From contig CM051029.1 of assembly GCA_027627225.1 (NCBI GenBank), positions 25,676,851-25,740,850 on the forward strand: a stretch of 64,000 nucleotides of DNA, read 5' to 3'. The position numbers were made by a program, and so were the translations under genes. Positions within the stretch are counted from its first letter, which is position 1. Every line of letters begins with the position of its first letter. Below the pieces are notes generated by a model. The model was not told the DNA's origin and did no database searches. It saw only the letters and a program-made list of their open reading frames with translations. The DNA is from Congeria kusceri (taxonomy: Eukaryota > Mollusca > Bivalvia > Myida > Dreissenidae). Below are positions 27,001 to 33,000 of the stretch, in pieces.

Positions 27001-30000
27001 AGTAAAGGGGTGATGAAAGAAACGAATGCGTCCAGAGTGAAGGTGAGGAAATGAGTGAGTCCAGAGTGAAGGTGATGAGGAAAGAAAGGAGTGCGTCCAG
27101 TGTAAAGGTAAGGAAATAATGGTGTGCCTCCAGAATGTTAAGGAAAGAGAGTAGTGCGTCAAGAATGAATGTGGAGAAACAAAATAGTTCATTCAAAGTG
27201 AAGGTAAAGAAAGTGAGGAGTGCATTCAGAGTGAAATGAGGAAAAAAAGAAGTGCATTCATTTAGAGTAGTAGTATATGGTGATTCGGTTTTTATCCCTT
27301 AATCATAGCAACTTCAAGGTGTACTGTGTGTGATATGTCCATACATTCTTATGGATTATGTTGTTCTAAGGATGGACTTGATTGTTTTCCATTTGGGGTG
27401 TTAGTATGATTTTGAATCAAATTACATATTCATATTACATTTACCCTGCAAGTTCTTAATTGCGATTTTTTAAATTCTTTATCGCGTTCATAATATGCGT
27501 TTTTTAACGACATTTATCGTCGACATTGTGTATTTAGTAAATATTGCGTTTAACAGCGCCAAGTTAATGTGCCGAATCCCGAAGACTTGGTGGCTGCGTA
27601 TAACCAGTCACAGGCGTCTTGCGAGGCATATCTGAAGGATAACTGTGGTGCCGACCTAGCCGGTGAAGTTTCCACAAGGATTGAGAATCAATCAAGCTCT
27701 TGCGCGGAAGATAAGATGGTTATTAACTTTGTATCTACAAATATTTCAGTGGTTATTATTGACCCACGCGGCATAGACAATGCACACTGTTTGCCAAACA
27801 TTAAACTAAACAGTAATGTCGGCCAGAACCTAACAACTCATTACTTGTTAATTTCATATTTTACGTGTACGTTCACTATTTCTGTTTTGAATTATGACAA
27901 TGTTTCAGTTTTTAATGTTTCTTTAAATTTGTTGTGCTATGTAACGTTCGTTTTATATGGAGTACGTCTGTATATTGTGGTTTTAGTTCAATTTGACTGC
28001 TCCTGGTCCGGAAGAAAGCACTTGTCGTAATATGCAATCATCAACCATGATGATTGTCGACAAGGACGTGGAGTTCCAGGTAATTTGCTAATATTTATAT
28101 AGTATAATGAATTTTATAAATGCAAATTGTAGTGACCGAATTGCTGGAACAAAAACCACGTTAACATAATGCAAAACAAAAGTATCAGCAATCTAACTAA
28201 ATGTTCCCAGTCATTTTGTATCTTACACTTTAATACATTGAACATGGAACCAATTTAAATATTAGCCTATATTATATTTTCTTGGTATTTTGTATGCTTG
28301 TCCTTGGTATTTTAAATGCTTATGCAAATTGTATATTAATTTTGACGCTGTTGTCGAGGATTTCATGTGATGTTCGCGGTATTTCCGCGATATTGTTTAT
28401 TCCTGATGAACGTCTGTCCAGAAGACTAAAGCGCTAAGGAAAGAAACAACAGACTTGCAGTTGAATAGTTGTTTCTTTAATTTAAAGATAGAAGCATGTT
28501 GACACTTTCGATATCATAAAGTATAGCAGTTTAGAAATATTTTCATCGTAGCATTACGTATTTTATTACTATTAATCAAAAAATATTTTTACAGACCAAA
28601 AACCCAGAAAAAACCCAACTTGTAATTGCATCATGTCCAGACAATTGCAACAACAACGGCAACTGTTCTAACGGTAAGACATTTTGCTTCTTGGGCCATA
28701 CCAAATAGGCTCCGGAGTCGTATCTAAAAAGCTGCAAAGGAAATTCGTCACTTAACCTGATGCAGCTGGGCTGGAGTTTCATATATTTTATATTTACGTG
28801 AACATATTGAACAAAGTAGACATGTTTTATATTTGAAACATGGTAAAATGAGAAACATCCACTTATTCAAAATAAGCACGTTTACTACAATAATATCAAT
28901 AAATGAGAACAGTCATACCATAGTATTGTCACACTTCTATAGCAAGGGTAATTTACACGTACACGTGTTAGTTATTTTGCATCTGCTCGTGTATATTGTT
29001 GTCATAACTGTTGTCATGACGAGCGCTTTGGAGTCCGACTTGTTAAAATAGTATGTTGTTGTGGACATATGTTTGTGTATACTTGTATTGTATGGGCAAT
29101 GGGTTTCGTGCCTGAAATAAAGGAGAGTTTGAAGTTAATAAGCGCTTTTGTACTGCTGATGCTGCTGAAGTTTAATATATATTTATATTTTGAGCGTTAC
29201 TATTTTTCTTCAGGAACGTGCATATGTAACGAGCATTACGACCCGGAGTCCAATTGTAAACTTGACCTTCGCGATCCTCCAACCATTGTCGAGGTCACGG
29301 GCGATGGCAACTGTAACCCTAGAAACAAGGCCTGTCATTACATCCGTTTCACAACGCAAAATGGTTGCAGTAACACCACAGTTTGTTCGATTTCCTTTAC
29401 ACAGGTATTTGCGTAGTAAACGTACTATACTTATATGATAATTTTATATGTTATTACTATTGTGTATAATTTTAGTTTTGTAGATTAAACTTGTAAATAA
29501 CAAAATTGACGACTATTTCTTTACTTGGTAAGGTCAATTTGAGTTGATGATACATTAAAAAAGCCTCAAGACTTAGTGTTAAAGCTAGACTAAAAATATT
29601 TTCCTGTTAAATTTAAATATTTTAAAATTTAAAACTATAAAAATGTGTTTGAAACAATGTGTGATAAGGAAATATTGAATATCAATTTACGTTTGAATGT
29701 GTGCCTCTCATTCTCAGTTTGCATTTCTGAAAGCAATTGTGTAGGTGTTCAGTTAGATTATTTCTAAAAAAACAACGGTGACTTTTAAATTAATTCAGTA
29801 CAAGATTGACGGAACAGCAACCGAATCCGTGGTTACAACAGTAACCGCCAACTGTCCCAATAACTTTGACGCCTACTGTCCAACCACAGTACAGAGCAGG
29901 AAAAAGCGACAGGTCGATGACAATCCGGTCATCGCGGAATCGGTAAATATACATGTTGTGCGATTGGCTACTTAGCAATTAAGTGATAATGATTGGCTGT

Positions 30001-33000
30001 GATTTTTTATGGGGACCGTGACATTATATGAGCACATTTTAATATTTCTTGTAGTGTACTCACTCTATTTAACAAATCGATATTGATATAATTTTATTCA
30101 AAATTAAACTTTGCTTCTACATGCATGTATTTATACTGAACATATTGTATTTATTGTAACATTTTACTATCTTATTCAATGTAATCTTTCAGTACAACGT
30201 GTCTCTAAGCAACGACAACTCCTCGTTCAGCTCACCGAATACAGTCACTGTTCTAGATACCACATGCGTCAAAATTGAGAATGGAGCTGCAGTGATTTTG
30301 GTAAGTGATTTTGTTTTCAACAAAACTATTACTACAACTTTTCTACAAAAAATATTCCTTCCCCAAAACAAACAACAACAACATCAAAACAAGAAACAAA
30401 CAAAAGACACAAAAATCATGCTACATCTTTAAGAGCGTGGATGCATTACTTCAGATTTTATTAAGGATCTCTACGGTTTAAAATAAATGCTTAGTTGTGA
30501 GATGTTTGTGTGTTTGTTCCGTGGTTTTGTGTTGTTCTTCTTGTGATATGTTGCATGTGCCCCAATTGGTTATTGGCCCTAAATAAAGGACCATTTCATG
30601 CTACTAGTAATAAGTGTTTCTAACCATTCTCTGGAGTTTGATTTATTTGTATTGAAAACTGAGGGTCCACATTACTGTAGTACACGCATTGAAGCGAAAT
30701 TATCCTTTCTTACATAGATATCATATTAATTGTAGGGCGACTTCTGTCTAATAGACAATGTTTGCTATGGTAACTACACTGATTTGGACGAGTGCCATAC
30801 GTGTGACCCAACCATCAAAAGGTTTTCATGGATTCTGAAGGTATTGTGGTTTAAAATTCAATGTTAGTTCTATTGAATTGAATATTTGATTGTAGTTTCG
30901 TTTACTTATTAAACTGAAAATGGTATACCTTAACTAAGAAATTAGATTAAGTCAAGTTTCTATGTTTAAATGATCCACTCATGCAAATATTTCAAAACGT
31001 CAATCCTCTTCAATCGACTTATTAATGCATGATTAAATATACTTCTGAACGTTTTTACATTTCCTCCAGCCATATGCTTAAATAAAATGTGTTAATGCAC
31101 TTGTTTTGTTTGTAGGACGATTTCTGTGACATCGGAGGTGTTTGCTATCCGTCTGGAAATGTCTCCACCAGCAGCTGCATATCTGAGTGCAACCCGACAT
31201 TGGACAAACATACATGGTCACAGAGAGTGGGTTTTTTAATTACATACATACGCCTATTTCTAAATAAAAAGCTTGCGATGGTTTAAGCGTTTCTTGGTAA
31301 ACAGCTTTGGAATCGTCTTTGTCATATGCGTATGTGTCCTGTATCACTGAATATGTGATTGGTGTTTGGAGGTTTGTGTATCTCATCCCTGGCATATGAG
31401 TTGAGTTGTATTCACAAATTCATTCTTTCCTTGCGAGATAATTTCCGAACGATTGTAGACAAAGTGTGATCTAGATTTAAAAGATGTCTACGACTATAAA
31501 AACGATTGTAAGCAAAGAATAAACTTGATTTCTCATAAATATGTCTAAGTACGACTGTAGATAATTAACGTTCTGGATTACTTAAACATTTCAATTAAAA
31601 TCAAGCCAATGACAAGTTTTCCTAACCTTAGATTTGTTAAGATATGCACTTTATGAACTTGATCACTTACAAATATGTCCAAGTACGGCTGTAGACAATT
31701 AACGTTATTGATTACGTAAATATTTCCAATATATTTGAAATCAACTTAATAAACACATTTTCCCAACCTTAGGTTTGCTTGTCCCATTTCAGACCGACGT
31801 CTGCAGCGTTGACGGCCAGTGCTTCAATGACGGAGACAACAACATGACCCCCGAGGACTGCCTCTATTGTGACTTGGCCAAGGACCAATTTTCATGGTCA
31901 CAGCGGGTTGGTTAATATTATTACATTGCTGTCGTGTCGCATACAAATCGTGTTTTTTTAGAAACATTATTTTTAGACTTTAATGTAGTGTTGTCAATGC
32001 TCAGTTACCGTTGACACAGAGGCTTGTGTTCATATTTCATATATAAACTGGTTCAGGCACACTATTGTTATTCAGTGGACCTGGATTGACTAGCTGTTGT
32101 CAAGGAACCGTTCTTGGGTTCATCTTGCAGAACATGATTGATTGGACTTGTATTAAATGTTGCCAAAGATCTGTTCTCGTTGTTACAACCGGATTTTGTG
32201 GACCTTTACTTGTGCAAAGGATCAGGTGTTATGGACACAGAGGGATGTTGCAAATCATTTGGTATTTTCCGAGACAAACGATTTATTGCACAGTATTGAT
32301 ATTAAATATAATTCAGTTAACAACTACCATGCATGAGTTTAAGTAGACAAAGCATGTGGTGCAGATTATTTCATGTTTTATGTGCAGCGTTGTTTTGTTG
32401 AATAATGATATTTAGACTTAGATATTTCGACTTTTGCAATGACCGTTCCTATGCGGTTTCCCGAGTTTTATTGATATTTGTTTTGTGTGTGTTTAGTACG
32501 TGTTTTGTCACTTGCCTTAAATAAAGGACATTGTCATAAGCGTTGCAATTTCAAACGACGATCGGCATGTCGATTGATTATTGATTATTAAAAAATTCAA
32601 TTGTTAAGACATAGAAATGTAATTAATCAGAAAAAACGTTAACGGTCTTATAGTATTACTCTCTATTTCAGGCTGGTTTCTGTTACATAACTGGTGTTTG
32701 CTATGCCGACACTACTGCGAACCCGACGGATGCATGTAGGTACTGTAACGTGTCCGTGGATACTGCTGCATGGCAGCGCAACACTAACGATTCAGGTATG
32801 TTTATGTATAATAAACGAACTAGAAAAATATATTTTTAGAAAGTATTGATTAAGTTGCTTGATTTCAGGTAAAACTACGAGTCGTCACAATGTGTTTACT
32901 GTTGGAAGAGTAATAGTAGATATTAACTTAGAATAAATGTCGCAAAATGTCACATTTGCCAGTGTTATAAAACACGGACAAGAATTACATGTAATGCATG

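Noticed and set aside
26729..27196. Minus-strand Leu/Ser-rich open frames
   Set aside because: Shadow of the donor-junction repeat on the opposite strand.
28395..28450. Third hammerhead-like motif (CCTGATGAACG...)
   Set aside because: CTGATGA is present but no GAAA follows the hairpin at the right place and the left part lacks the TGACGTCA block.
32065..32346. 93-codon open frame in intron 32
   Set aside because: No domain, no splice support and no codon bias unlike its surroundings.
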